This document shows, piece by piece, positions 7,286 to 16,088 of a stretch of 64,000 nt of DNA. The position numbers and the translations under genes were made by a program. Where the stretch lies: NCBI RefSeq assembly GCF_002855515.1, contig NZ_PKRP01000008.1:106493-170492 (forward strand). Reading direction: 5' to 3'. The stretch comes from Rhizobium sp. TH135. GTDB taxonomy: Bacteria; Pseudomonadota; Alphaproteobacteria; Rhizobiales; Rhizobiaceae. Under the pieces are notes generated by a model that searched no databases, had not been told where the DNA came from, and worked only from the letters and a program-made list of their open reading frames with translations. The first letter of the stretch is position 1, and every line of letters starts with the position of its first letter.

Positions 7286-9253
7286 TCAGAACTCTTCCCA
7301 GTGTTCCTGCGCCGCGGCAGCAGGAGCTGTTGCCGAAGCAGTACGGTTGAACGATCCCGCAACCCTGTTCATCAGAGCCCGTGCGGGAGACGGTTTCTGA
7401 GGGGAGGCGGCCCGGGCCGGCTCCTGATGTTGATCATGAGCAGTCTCGTTCAAGTTCACCTTGAACTGTCCGACAAGCCGCGAAAGATTTTCCGCGTCGC
7501 TTGCCAGCGTATGGCTTGCCGCATTGGTCTGCTCCACCATGGCGGCGTTCTGTTGCGTGACCTGGTCCATCTGTCCGACGGCCGAATTGATCTCACTCAG
7601 TCCGACTGATTGTTCTCTCGCGCTGGTAACGATTGCCTTAACGTGCTCGTTAATTCGTAAAACATCTTCGCCGATGCGGTGCAGCGCCTGTCCGGTCGCC
7701 GTGACCAGTTCGACGCCAGAGCGCACTTCGTCGTTGGATCGGGTGACCAGGGTCTTGATATCGCGTGCCGCGTCAGCAGCCCGTCCGGCAAGCGCGCGCA
7801 CTTCCTGTGCCACGACTGCGAAGCCCTTGCCGGCTTCACCGGCGCGCGCTGCTTCCACACCGGCATTGAGCGCGAGAAGGTTGGTCTGGAAGGCGATCTC
7901 GTCGATCACGTTGATGATCTTGCCGATTTCGTCGGTCGCGTCTTCTATCCGGTTCATGGCTGACATTGCGTCGTTGACCACGGCGCCCGACTTCTCGGCA
8001 TAGACCTTGGCATTGTCGACCATATGGCTCGCTTCTTCAGCACGGTCGGTGGCGGTCTTCACGGTTTCGGTAATCTCGGAAAGAGCGGCCGAGGTCTCTT
8101 CGAGAGACGCAGCCTGCTGTTCGGTGCGGCGTGCCAGGTCGTCTGCGGCGCTGCGCATCTGCTGGCTGTTGGCATAGATCGAGCTGCTGTTGGTGGCGAT
8201 CTCGGTCATGACCCGCTTGAGGTTGGTCGCAACCTCGTTGAAGTCGGTCCGGAGCCGCTCAAGATCAGCAGGGAAGGGGCCGGTGATGGCGGCGCAGAGA
8301 TCTCCCTTGGACAGGCGTGTGAGCCCTTCACCGAGCGCATCGACGGCCAGTTTCAAGGCGCGCGTGTCAGCCTCCATGGTTGCCGTGCGGGTTTCGCGCT
8401 CCGTTTCATTCTGTTCGCGCTGGATTTTGCTGCTCTCTTCAAGTTCGCGCTTTTCAATCGCGGCCTTGCGGAAGAGCTCGGCTGAGTGGGCCATGCCCCC
8501 TATTTCATCGCGCCGATCGGTGCCCTCGACCTGCGAATCGTAATCGCCCTCGGTGATTCGCTTCATGCTGTTGCGGACGAGGTGGATGCCGTTGGCGATC
8601 GAGTTGCCGTGCACGAGCTGGAGAAGGATGACGGTAATGAAGGCAAGGCTGCCCAGACCGAGCTGGAAGGTCAGCGCCTGGTCGCTTCGGTTGGTCGCCT
8701 CATTGACGTAGTCTTCGACGAGGTTGCCACCAAGGGCCGAGAGATTGTTGAGCACGCCCGCAAGTCGCTCGCCGGCGCCGTCGATCGCATCGTCAATTGC
8801 GGCATAATCTTCTTCCGGAGCTCCCGTCTCGACCATCCGCTTCAGGTCGACCTGGATGGCGTTGACGACGATCTTCAGGTCCGCCTCGTAGGTGCTGACC
8901 TCTCCCGGAACACCGGCCTCGTCCGCAACCAGCTTGAGAACGGGTATGCCATCGGTCAACAGCGCTACAGCCGCGCCGATGATTTCGACACGCTCCTCCT
9001 GGATCTTGCCTTCGCCGCGATCGATGATCGTGTCCATGGCGGCCAGCACCATATTGGCATTGGCGAGCCGCATCTCGTTAATGCGTTCGACGTCATTCTT
9101 GATTTCGATGGAGTCCTGGATCGCGGTCGATATCCGCGCATTCTGGTACCAGCCGATGGCGAGCATCGAGCCTATGCCGATCACTGCTGCGGCCCCAAGC
9201 GTCATGAGACGCTGTTTGACCGACAGGTCTCTACCCGTGATGAGATTGAACAT
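7286..9253 (-). CDS. Methyl-accepting chemotaxis protein
   Basis: 655 aa transmembrane chemoreceptor. TM1 is at about 17-37, a periplasmic mostly helical sensor region at 38-195, TM2 at about 197-214, then a HAMP domain (215-270) and the cytoplasmic signalling domain with the conserved hairpin tip (EIAFQTNLLALNAGVEAARAG, beginning near 462). The sensor resembles four-helix-bundle receptors but its ligand cannot be read. The start at 9253 follows GGGGAG at good spacing; an upstream GTG at 9289 has no such site. The C-terminus ends HWEEF, which could serve as an adaptation-enzyme tether, though it is not the classic enteric pentapeptide. It is followed by cheW after 2 bases. Confidence 0.93.
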   Translation of the reverse strand: MFNLITGRDLSVKQRLMTLGAAAVIGIGSMLAIGWYQNARISTAIQDSIEIKNDVERINEMRLANANMVLAAMDTIIDRGEGKIQEERVEIIGAAVALLTDGIPVLKLVADEAGVPGEVSTYEADLKIVVNAIQVDLKRMVETGAPEEDYAAIDDAIDGAGERLAGVLNNLSALGGNLVEDYVNEATNRSDQALTFQLGLGSLAFITVILLQLVHGNSIANGIHLVRNSMKRITEGDYDSQVEGTDRRDEIGGMAHSAELFRKAAIEKRELEESSKIQREQNETERETRTATMEADTRALKLAVDALGEGLTRLSKGDLCAAITGPFPADLERLRTDFNEVATNLKRVMTEIATNSSSIYANSQQMRSAADDLARRTEQQAASLEETSAALSEITETVKTATDRAEEASHMVDNAKVYAEKSGAVVNDAMSAMNRIEDATDEIGKIINVIDEIAFQTNLLALNAGVEAARAGEAGKGFAVVAQEVRALAGRAADAARDIKTLVTRSNDEVRSGVELVTATGQALHRIGEDVLRINEHVKAIVTSAREQSVGLSEINSAVGQMDQVTQQNAAMVEQTNAASHTLASDAENLSRLVGQFKVNLNETAHDQHQEPARAASPQKPSPARALMNRVAGSFNRTASATAPAAAAQEHWEEF

Positions 9254-9447
9254 GTAACTCCCCAGCCTCGATCCCGACGGCCCCTGCACGCCGGTGACGT
9301 GTCATGCGCAATCCGGGGAGGAGTAATCCCGGTGGACAGTCATGTCCGCTTGGCCTCGTTGGCCAGAACGCTCACGCAGAATCTCTAATATTAGTTAATC
9401 TAAAACTAACTGCGGCGATTTGCACCGCAATCTGTGCTTGTCTTTCG

Positions 9448-10236
9448 TCAAGAGGCTGTAATTGCCCGACGATATAGGTGCCAAGTGGCGTGCCCGGCGA
9501 CGGCCAAAACCACAAGTAGGCCGAGAAATAGGGGAATCAGCGCGGCAATCGCGAGCGCTGCCACGACCAGTCCAAATGCCAGCATGGGGGCCGGGTTTTC
9601 GATCACTGTGCGCATGCTGGTCAGCATCGCGGTGACGAAATCGACGTCGTGATCGAGGAGCAGCGGCATGGAGATGACGGTGGCGGTGAAGAGGATCATG
9701 GCGAGCACCGCACCGACGACTGTCCCGATGGCGAGGAAGAGGAGCCCTTGCGGTGTCGTCAGCACGACATTGGCGAAGGCATCGAGGGTTGCCGGTATGC
9801 GAAAGCCCAGGAAGAGCGCCATCAGCAGCCGGATCTGGTAGATCCAGATCCAGAAGATGAACAGCACGACGAAGGCCATCCAGGAGAGCTGTCGTTCGCG
9901 CTGGCGGAAGACCTCGGCCAGGATTGCCTTCCAACCGACGGCTTCGCCGCGCTGGTTCCGGCGGCTGATCTCGTAAAGGCCGACGGCGATGAAGGGGCCG
10001 ATCAAGGGAAAACCGATGGCGACGGGAATGATCATCCAAGGCAAGTGATAATAGGTCAGCATGACCGCGATGAAGATGCCGCCCACAGCGTAGATTGCGC
10101 CGAAGAACAGGCCGAAGGCCGGGTAGGTGCGGAAGTCGCGCCAGCCGTCTGCAAAGGCGGCACGCACGTCCTGCATGCTCAGTGGATTGATCTGCAGTTT
10201 CGGCAGTGAGCCGCGATCGAGTGCCTGCTGTTCCAT
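9448..10236 (-). CDS. DUF2189 family integral membrane protein
   Basis: 262 aa. A short soluble N-terminus is followed by about six transmembrane helices, beginning with the pair typical of DUF2189 (FGLFFGAIYAVGGIFIAVML and WMIIPVAIGFPLIGPFIAVGLYEISRR). Function of the family is unknown. ATG at 10236 is preceded by GGGAGGG at about 5 bases and is preferred over an in-frame start 25 codons upstream. The gene stands alone: the chemoreceptor gene starts 194 bases downstream, with a small hairpin (TTAGTT/AACTAA) near 9390-9410 in the gap. Confidence 0.8.
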   Translation of the reverse strand: MEQQALDRGSLPKLQINPLSMQDVRAAFADGWRDFRTYPAFGLFFGAIYAVGGIFIAVMLTYYHLPWMIIPVAIGFPLIGPFIAVGLYEISRRNQRGEAVGWKAILAEVFRQRERQLSWMAFVVLFIFWIWIYQIRLLMALFLGFRIPATLDAFANVVLTTPQGLLFLAIGTVVGAVLAMILFTATVISMPLLLDHDVDFVTAMLTSMRTVIENPAPMLAFGLVVAALAIAALIPLFLGLLVVLAVAGHATWHLYRRAITAS

Positions 10237-10374
10237 TGGTCCCTCCCAAGACGCCTGGTCCTTGCGACAATCTGTCAGCAAATCATGATTCTCTTCCTTG
10301 ATATCCGTCAAGTCGTCGTGGCTGCGCTGCGATTCTCCCGTTTCATCCTGAACAAACTGCGGTAAGATGCGGTC

Positions 10375-10530
10375 ATGTCGGATCTCGCGCGCTCACAAAA
10401 GTGGTTGCCATACACGGCCCTGTTTCTCGCAGGGGCAGTGTTCACTCTGGCCGTCTTTCTCGGCTGGATGCGCTTCGGTGGTGAGATCTTCCTCACGCTC
10501 ATCGAAAGCGGTCTGGCCTATTGCTTCTGA
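10375..10530 (+). CDS. 51-aa single-pass membrane protein upstream of SCO1
   Basis: MSDLARSQKWLPYTALFLAG begins a 51-aa protein with one hydrophobic helix at about 11-33 and a short tail ending GLAYCF. The codons look like its neighbours' and the gene is followed 128 bases later by a SCO1/SenC gene on the same strand. The ribosome-binding site is weak (AAGATG). The composition (positive-inside N-terminus, one helix, aromatic C-terminus) supports a real small inner-membrane protein. A role near respiratory copper handling is a guess from position. An opposite-strand frame at 10308-10502 is less convincing. Confidence 0.6.
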   Translation: MSDLARSQKWLPYTALFLAGAVFTLAVFLGWMRFGGEIFLTLIESGLAYCF

Positions 10531-10658
10531 GTGCAGCGCTTGCCGCGGACCGTGACAAATCGGCGCTCATTGCTCCTTCCACACCGAGTTGAATTGCGTT
10601 CCCCAGTCGGTAGGTTTATCCGGCTTGGCAATGAATTTGGATGCAAGGGATTGCCAGC

Positions 10659-11258
10659 ATGAAAACAGTCAGGGTCATCTTGTGGGCGGCAGTGGTCGTC
10701 ATGGCGGGCGTTCTTGGCTGGCTGACATATCAGGTGACGCAGTCGGAGCAGACGATTGCGGAAGCGCCATTCGGCGTGCCATTTCAGCTTGTCGACCAGA
10801 ACGGCCAGCCGATTACCGAGCAGGCCTTCCGGGGTAAGCCGACTGCGCTCTTCTTCGGCTTTACCCATTGCCCGGAGGTCTGCCCGACGACACTCTTCGA
10901 GCTCGACGGCTGGCTGAAGACGGTTGACCCCGAGGCAAAGGGGCTGCAGGCCTATTTCGTGACGGTGGATCCAGAGCGGGATACCCCGGAGATCCTCGGG
11001 CGTTACATCTCCAACGTGACCGACCGCGTGAAGGGTATCGCTGGCGAGCCGGCAAAGATCGCCGACGTCGTGAAGGGCTTCCGCGTTTACGCGAAGAAGG
11101 TGCCGCTCGACGAAGCCAAGCCCGATGGCGACTACACCATGGATCACACAGCGTCCGTCTTCCTGCTCGATGCAGAAGGCCGCTTCAAGGGGACGATTGC
11201 CTATGGCGAGAACCCAGACACGGCGATCAAGAAGCTTGAAAACCTGATGAAGGGCTGA
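10659..11258 (+). CDS. SCO1/SenC-type copper chaperone
   Basis: 199 aa, anchored by an N-terminal helix (about 5-24) with a thioredoxin-like domain in the periplasm. Copper ligands are in place: C71 and C75 in HCPEVCPTTLFEL and H163 in DYTMDHTASVFLLD. SCO proteins deliver copper or adjust thiols for assembly of the CuA site in cytochrome oxidase. The start at 10659 has AAGGGA 8 bases upstream; the ATG at 10641 would remove that site. No oxidase genes are nearby, as is common for stand-alone SCO1 in rhizobia. PrmA follows on the same strand after 87 bases and may be cotranscribed. Confidence 0.92.
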   Translation: MKTVRVILWAAVVVMAGVLGWLTYQVTQSEQTIAEAPFGVPFQLVDQNGQPITEQAFRGKPTALFFGFTHCPEVCPTTLFELDGWLKTVDPEAKGLQAYFVTVDPERDTPEILGRYISNVTDRVKGIAGEPAKIADVVKGFRVYAKKVPLDEAKPDGDYTMDHTASVFLLDAEGRFKGTIAYGENPDTAIKKLENLMKG

Positions 11259-11345
11259 GGTCGAGACCTTCGCCGGAGGTTGCCATGGCGCCGTTTGCGT
11301 TGTACCGCAACGCCTGACTGCCCAGACCTTCGAGGAAGACCGATC

Positions 11346-12230
11346 GTGGCCGAAATCCGCCTTTATGTGACCAGCACCGAAAAGAACGTCAATCGGATCC
11401 TCGATCTGATGAGCTTTGCCTTCGGCGAAGAGGATTTTGCGATCGCCACCACCGAGGTCGACGAGAAGGCGGATATCTGGGAGGCATCCATCTATTTGAT
11501 GGCCGACCAGGAAGACGAGGTCACGCCTCGCTTCGAGGACCTGCTCGCCGAAGAGTTTCCGGATGCGGCGATCGAGCGTGAGGTCATTCCCGATATCGAC
11601 TGGATCGCCAAATCCCTCGAAGGCCTAAAGCCGGTCCGTGCCGGACGCTTCCTCGTGCATGGGTCCCATGACCGCGACAAGGTTCAGGTGCATGACGTCG
11701 CGATCGAGATCGACGCTGGCCAGGCCTTCGGCACCGGTCATCACGGAACGACGGCGGGTTGCCTTGAAGTCATCGAGAAGGTGGTGCGTTCGCGAAAGGT
11801 GCGCAATGCGCTCGACCTCGGTACAGGCAGCGGTGTGCTGGCAATCGCGGTGCGCAAGCTGCTTCCGGTGCCGGTTCTGGCGACGGATATCGACCCGATC
11901 GCTGTGCGCGTCGCCAAAGACAATGCCCGGCGCAACCAGATCGTCGACGGCATTGATTTCCGCACGGCACCTGGTTTCCACTCCACGGCATTTCGCGAAT
12001 ACGGGCCCTTCGATCTCGTCATCGCCAATATCCTGGCGCGGCCGCTGATCAAGATGGCGCCGCAACTTGTTACCCATCTGGCTCCGAACGGATCCGTGGT
12101 TCTCTCCGGCATTCTGGCCGAGCAGCGCTGGAAGGTTATCGCCGCCTATAGCGCCGAAGGGCTGTCCCATGCGAAGACGATCTGGCGCAACGGCTGGGTG
12201 ACCATTCACTTCACGCAAGGGAAGGGCTGA
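11346..12230 (+). CDS. prmA: Ribosomal protein L11 methyltransferase
   Basis: 294 aa. Methylates lysines and the N-terminus of ribosomal protein L11 using S-adenosylmethionine. The N-terminal substrate-recognition part covers about 1-100. The class I methyltransferase domain follows with AFGTGHHGTTAGCL, the SAM-binding loop ALDLGTGSGVLAIAV and the catalytic-region VIANILARPL. GTG at 11346 is chosen as start: GAGGAAG lies 7 bases upstream and the protein then begins MAEIRLYVTSTEKN, as in the family. A more upstream ATG at 11280 adds unrelated residues. An intrinsic terminator follows 27 bases after the stop. Confidence 0.95.
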   Translation: MAEIRLYVTSTEKNVNRILDLMSFAFGEEDFAIATTEVDEKADIWEASIYLMADQEDEVTPRFEDLLAEEFPDAAIEREVIPDIDWIAKSLEGLKPVRAGRFLVHGSHDRDKVQVHDVAIEIDAGQAFGTGHHGTTAGCLEVIEKVVRSRKVRNALDLGTGSGVLAIAVRKLLPVPVLATDIDPIAVRVAKDNARRNQIVDGIDFRTAPGFHSTAFREYGPFDLVIANILARPLIKMAPQLVTHLAPNGSVVLSGILAEQRWKVIAAYSAEGLSHAKTIWRNGWVTIHFTQGKG

Positions 12231-12257
12231 GACGTAACGTCAGCCTGTGCGACACTG

Positions 12258-12290
12258 AAAAAAGGCGGCCCCGCAAGGAGCCGCCTTTTT
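12258..12290 (+). terminator. Intrinsic terminator after prmA
   Basis: A-run, stem GGCGGC (12264-12269) with GCCGCC (12280-12285), then TTTTT. The A and T runs extend the stem, so it could also work on the other strand. Confidence 0.85.
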
Positions 12291-12382
12291 GGCATCGGCA
12301 TCATGCCGCGCCGAAGTCCGCGAGCGTGGGAGGAGCGCTCAAGCGGATGCTGGATTAGACGGTCGTTCCCGACCGGTGTCGA

Positions 12383-12556
12383 TCAGATGATCGAGCGCTG
12401 ATGCGGACGACGACGCAGTTCGTCGCGGGTCAGGCCCATGGCTGCCAGCGAAGCGTCGTCAAGCGACAGCAGTGCGCCGGTTGCATAGAGATCGGCACGA
12501 CGCTGGCGTGCCTCGACAAGATTGTTCAGGGCGGTGCGCAGGAAAGACTTGGCCAT
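12383..12556 (-). CDS. DUF1127 family microprotein
   Basis: 57 aa, beginning MAKSFLRTALNNLVEARQRR. Basic, Arg-rich and helical. The C-terminal half (LDDASLAAMGLTRDELRRR) carries the DUF1127 signature in which a short helix is followed by a conserved glycine-leucine-x-R motif. Short DUF1127 proteins in Agrobacterium and relatives have been connected with phosphate and carbon metabolism and RNA turnover, but the role of this copy is unknown. AAGGAA lies 8 bases before the ATG. It is monocistronic. An opposite-strand frame at 12401-12616 is a shadow. Confidence 0.85.
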   Translation of the reverse strand: MAKSFLRTALNNLVEARQRRADLYATGALLSLDDASLAAMGLTRDELRRRPHQRSII

Positions 12557-12820
12557 CTCTCGGTTCCTTCTTGGTTCTGGACGCTTGTCCTGTCGTCCTC
12601 GATGACCCTGATATAGTCCTATCGACTCGTTTCAGTCAGATGGCTTGGAGCACGGGAGATCTGCGCTTGCTGCATAGCAACATGAGCTCTGCCTGAAATT
12701 GCGGCATATCTGTTTTAGAGGGGCGGCATCTGCTGCGAAACGATGCGCCGGTGGTGGTGAGGGCCGGGTGGCCTTGCTATAAGCGCTGACAGAATCCGTC
12801 ACTCACCGCGAGCAAGCTCC

Positions 12821-14656
12821 ATGTTTCAGTCCTTCGAGGTCAAGTCCACGCCGCTTCACGGCAAGTCCCGCATCGCAGCGATCCGCGGCTTGTTCGGCGA
12901 ACTCGGGATCGACGGTGTGCTCGTTCCGCGCTCGGATGAGTATTTGGGAGAGTATGTTCCGGAATCGGCCGAACGCCTGGCCTGGGCCACCGGATTTACC
13001 GGGTCGGCCGGTATGCTGATGGTGACCGAAACGCTGGCCGTCGTCTTTGTCGATGGGCGCTATGTCACACAGCTCGCGCAGCAAGTGGATCCCGCCGTCT
13101 TCACGCCTGGCGATCTCGTCGGCGAACCGCCGCACAAGTGGATCGAGAACCGGGCGCCGAAGGGTTTCCGCCTCGGCATCGATCCCTGGATGCATACCGG
13201 TGCCGAAGTGCGTCGTCTGGAAAAGGCGCTTGCCGACAAGGGTGGCAGTCTGGTCTTCCTTCCCTTCAACCCTGTTGACTGCCTCTGGACGGATCGCCCG
13301 GCCGAGCCGAAGGGCGCCGTGATGATCCAGGCCCTCAATCAGGCGGGTGCATCGGCTGCCGACAAGCTAAAGATGATCAGCGCCGATCTGACCGAAAGGA
13401 ATCTGGCGGCTGTTCTGATCACCGATCCCTCGTCGGTCGCCTGGATCTTCAATCTGCGCGGCAGTGACGTGCCGCACACGCCGCATCCGTTGTCGCGGGC
13501 GATCATCAAGGCAGACGGCTCGGCCGAACTCTTCCTCGACAGCGCAAAGACCAATCTTGAGGTCGAGAGCTATCTGCGCGACCTCTGCGAGCAGGTTGAT
13601 CCGGCAGTCCTGTCCGAGCGACTGGAGCGCGTGGCCCGTGACGGTGCCCGCATCCTTGTCGATCCGGATCTCGCGCCATACGCACTCTCCCGCATGATTC
13701 GCGACAGCGGTGGCGAGGTGGTCGAGGGCAATGATCCGGCAAAGCTCGGTCGCGCCGTGAAGAACATGGTCGAGCTCAATGGCTCGGCTGCCGCCCATCT
13801 GCAGGATGGTGTGGCCATGGCGGAATTCCTCCACTGGTTCGACGAGCAGCCGCATGGCAGCCTGACGGAAATTGCAGCAGCGCAGAAGCTGGAAGCCGTG
13901 CGCGCCTCGGTCGGCGAGCGCATGCAGAACCCACTCAAGGATATCTCTTTCGACACGATCTCCGGTGCCGGCGAGAATGCCGCGATCATGCATTACCGCG
14001 TGACGACGGAAAGCGACCGACAGATTCGGTCGGCCGAGATGTTCCTGATCGATTCGGGCGCGCAATATGTAAACGGCACCACCGACATCACCCGCACACT
14101 CGCCGTCGGCGAGGTGCCGGACGAGCAGAAGCGCTTCTTCACGCTGGCACTGAAGGGCATGATTGCGATCAGCACGGCGCGTTTCCCGAAGGGCACGCGT
14201 GGCTGCGATCTCGATCCCCTGGCGCGCATTGCGCTCTGGAAAGCCGGTGCCGACTTCGCCCATGGCACAGGCCATGGCGTTGGCTCCTATCTCTCCGTGC
14301 ATGAGGGGCCGCAGCGGATCGCCCGGCTGTCGACGCAGGAGTTGCTGCCCGGCATGATCCTCTCCAACGAGCCTGGCTATTACCGTCCGGGAAGCTTCGG
14401 TATCCGCATCGAGAACCTGATCTATGTGCGCGAGGCTGAGGCAATAGAGGGTGGCGACCAGCCGATGCTCGGCTTCGAGACGCTGACCTTCGTGCCGATC
14501 GATCGCAATCTCATCGTCGAGGACCTGCTGACGCGCGACGAGCTGCAGTGGCTCGATGCCTATCACGCCAAGACGCGCGAGGAGTTGTCGCCGCTGATCT
14601 CCGATGCAGCGACCCGCGAGTGGCTGGAGCGGGCAACGGCGCCGTTTGCGCGCTGA
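12821..14656 (+). CDS. pepP: Xaa-Pro aminopeptidase (aminopeptidase P, M24B)
   Basis: 611 aa. Removes N-terminal residues that precede proline. It has the long three-domain form: two creatinase-like N-terminal domains (about 1-310) and a C-terminal pita-bread metallopeptidase domain. Metal ligands are visible as the Asp pair in LIDSGAQYVNGTTDITRT, His in HGTGHGVGSYLSVHEGP, and the two Glu in LSNEPGYY and GIRIENL. The C-terminal extension (about 540-611) is usual in the roughly 600-residue eukaryote-like class. It is monocistronic and ends 3 bases before the stop of the convergent azlD. The symbol is by family; the long form is sometimes annotated only as M24 peptidase. Confidence 0.92.
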   Translation: MFQSFEVKSTPLHGKSRIAAIRGLFGELGIDGVLVPRSDEYLGEYVPESAERLAWATGFTGSAGMLMVTETLAVVFVDGRYVTQLAQQVDPAVFTPGDLVGEPPHKWIENRAPKGFRLGIDPWMHTGAEVRRLEKALADKGGSLVFLPFNPVDCLWTDRPAEPKGAVMIQALNQAGASAADKLKMISADLTERNLAAVLITDPSSVAWIFNLRGSDVPHTPHPLSRAIIKADGSAELFLDSAKTNLEVESYLRDLCEQVDPAVLSERLERVARDGARILVDPDLAPYALSRMIRDSGGEVVEGNDPAKLGRAVKNMVELNGSAAAHLQDGVAMAEFLHWFDEQPHGSLTEIAAAQKLEAVRASVGERMQNPLKDISFDTISGAGENAAIMHYRVTTESDRQIRSAEMFLIDSGAQYVNGTTDITRTLAVGEVPDEQKRFFTLALKGMIAISTARFPKGTRGCDLDPLARIALWKAGADFAHGTGHGVGSYLSVHEGPQRIARLSTQELLPGMILSNEPGYYRPGSFGIRIENLIYVREAEAIEGGDQPMLGFETLTFVPIDRNLIVEDLLTRDELQWLDAYHAKTREELSPLISDAATREWLERATAPFAR

Positions 14657-14659
14657 GGA

Positions 14660-14971
14660 TCAGCCGATCAACTGGCGCATCAGCATGACGGTGGCCCAGC
14701 CGCCGATCAGCATGGGAATAGCGCCGAAGCGCAAGCCGATCAGAAGGGCCGCAGCCATCGCGACCTTCACGTCGATCTCGCCATAGAAGAATGCGGGTGC
14801 GACGAGGGCGGTCAGCACGGCTGCAGGAACGGCATTGAGGGCCGCCTCCAGGCGTGGCGGCATGGATTTCAGCCGCTTTACCAGAACGTATCCGGCGATG
14901 CGGGTGAGGAAGGTCGCGGCGGCCGCGGCCGCGATCAGAAGCGTCATGTAGGGCGTGAGAAGAGTGGTCAT
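14660..14971 (-). CDS. azlD: AzlD branched-chain amino acid exporter subunit
   Basis: 103 aa with four hydrophobic segments covering almost the whole length. It is the small partner of AzlC in a two-component exporter of branched-chain or other amino acids. The family pattern LTRIAGYVLV...MPPRLEAALNAVPAAVLTALVAP is clear. Its ATG overlaps the azlC stop by 4 bases (ATGA), so the two are translationally coupled. The stop is 3 bases from the end of the convergent pepP. Confidence 0.9.
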   Translation of the reverse strand: MTTLLTPYMTLLIAAAAAATFLTRIAGYVLVKRLKSMPPRLEAALNAVPAAVLTALVAPAFFYGEIDVKVAMAAALLIGLRFGAIPMLIGGWATVMLMRQLIG

Positions 14972-15669
14972 GGTGCTGTCTCCTCACGGGCGGCAGGCAG
15001 CGGGAGAACAGCCGCCAGAAGAATGCCTGCGAGGGCGCCGACGCTGATGTGCCAGGGCGCGCCGATCAGGTGCTGGGCGATCACCGAAACCACGGCACTG
15101 ATGGCAACGATCATCAGGAAATTGCCGCGCTTGCGGAATCCGAGGACGAGGCCGAGGAAATAGATCGGCAGCAGGACGTCGATGCCCCAGTCAGCGGGAT
15201 TGCCGATGACGCTGCCGAGCGCCCCACCGACACCACTCATGGCGACCCATGGCACGTAGATCATCGCGCCGAAGCCGAGATACCAGGGGAAGCTCACCTC
15301 GCGACCGCTCTCGCCGCGGGCGACGGCTTCTGCAAACTGCGGATCGGTGAGCAGGAAGAAGCTCAGCATCTTTTGCGGGAACGTGTAGTGGTCGATGAAG
15401 GGGGTGAGCGCAGCCGAATAGAGGACATGGCGGAAGTTTACGGCGAGCATCGACAGGATAACGACCCACATGGGTACGTCCTGGCCGAACAGTTCGATGC
15501 CCACCAACTGGCTGGCGCCGGCATAGACCGTCGCGCTCATGAGGGCTGCTTCGCCGACCGTCTGGCCATTGGCGACGGCTACGGCTCCGAACAGGATCGC
15601 AAAGGGACCCGCAGAAATGATGACGGGAAGTGCCTTCAGTGCACCTTGGGTGAATTCGGATCGGGACAT
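14968..15669 (-). CDS. azlC: AzlC family branched-chain amino acid permease
   Basis: 233 aa inner-membrane protein with about five to seven helices. It begins MSRSEFTQGALKALPVIISAG, followed by PFAILFGAVAVANGQTVGEAALMSATVYAGASQL, the AzlC signature region (written here in pieces: FAILFGAVA, ATVYAGASQL). It acts with AzlD to export amino acids. I start at 15669; an in-frame start 47 codons upstream adds a polar Gln/Trp-rich stretch foreign to the family. The site before it is weak (GAG). Divergent from the DUF2164 gene. Confidence 0.9.
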   Translation of the reverse strand: MSRSEFTQGALKALPVIISAGPFAILFGAVAVANGQTVGEAALMSATVYAGASQLVGIELFGQDVPMWVVILSMLAVNFRHVLYSAALTPFIDHYTFPQKMLSFFLLTDPQFAEAVARGESGREVSFPWYLGFGAMIYVPWVAMSGVGGALGSVIGNPADWGIDVLLPIYFLGLVLGFRKRGNFLMIVAISAVVSVIAQHLIGAPWHISVGALAGILLAAVLPLPAAREETAP

Positions 15670-15839
15670 CTCGGCAATTCTCGCGTTTCTCTGCTGGCTA
15701 AAGCCTGTTTGTCCGGTGGACAAACCAATTCCGCTGATGGAACGACCATCGTCGTTGATGATTGCCCATTGCCATTGGACGGTTGCCGTCGTCTTGTCGA
15801 AAAGTCGCAACGGAGCATGATGGAGCTTGAGCAGGCAGG

Positions 15840-16088
15840 ATGGACAAGGATCTGATCAGCCGTGAAGAGAAGGAGCGCCTGCTCCTCAAGGTTCAGCGCC
15901 ATCTGTCGGACGAAGCCGAGGTGGAACTCGGACGGTTCGAGGCCGAGGCTCTCGTTGACCTTGTCGCCGCACTGATCGGCCCGTTTTACTACAACAAGGG
16001 ACTGCGCGATGCGCAGGCGCTCCTTGCCCGGCAGGTCGACCAGATCAACGATGCTCTTTACGAAATGGAGCGCCTGCCGGAGACGTGA
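15840..16088 (+). CDS. DUF2164 family protein
   Basis: 82 aa soluble protein of unknown function. The conserved block FEAEALVDLVAALIGPFYYNKGLRDAQALL (residues about 33-62, quoted in part: LIGPFYYNKGLRDA) is the DUF2164 signature. Mostly helical by composition. A GCAGG lies immediately before the ATG, close spacing. It ends exactly at the base before the panB stop on the opposite strand, so the genes are convergent with no gap. Confidence 0.8.
   Translation: MDKDLISREEKERLLLKVQRHLSDEAEVELGRFEAEALVDLVAALIGPFYYNKGLRDAQALLARQVDQINDALYEMERLPET

Noticed and set aside
10308..10502. 64-codon minus-strand frame opposite the small membrane protein
   Set aside because: Basic, low-complexity and without a ribosome-binding site; the plus-strand frame has a coherent membrane helix.
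12401..12616. 71-codon plus-strand frame opposite the DUF1127 gene
   Set aside because: The minus-strand frame has the DUF1127 pattern and a good AAGGAA site.
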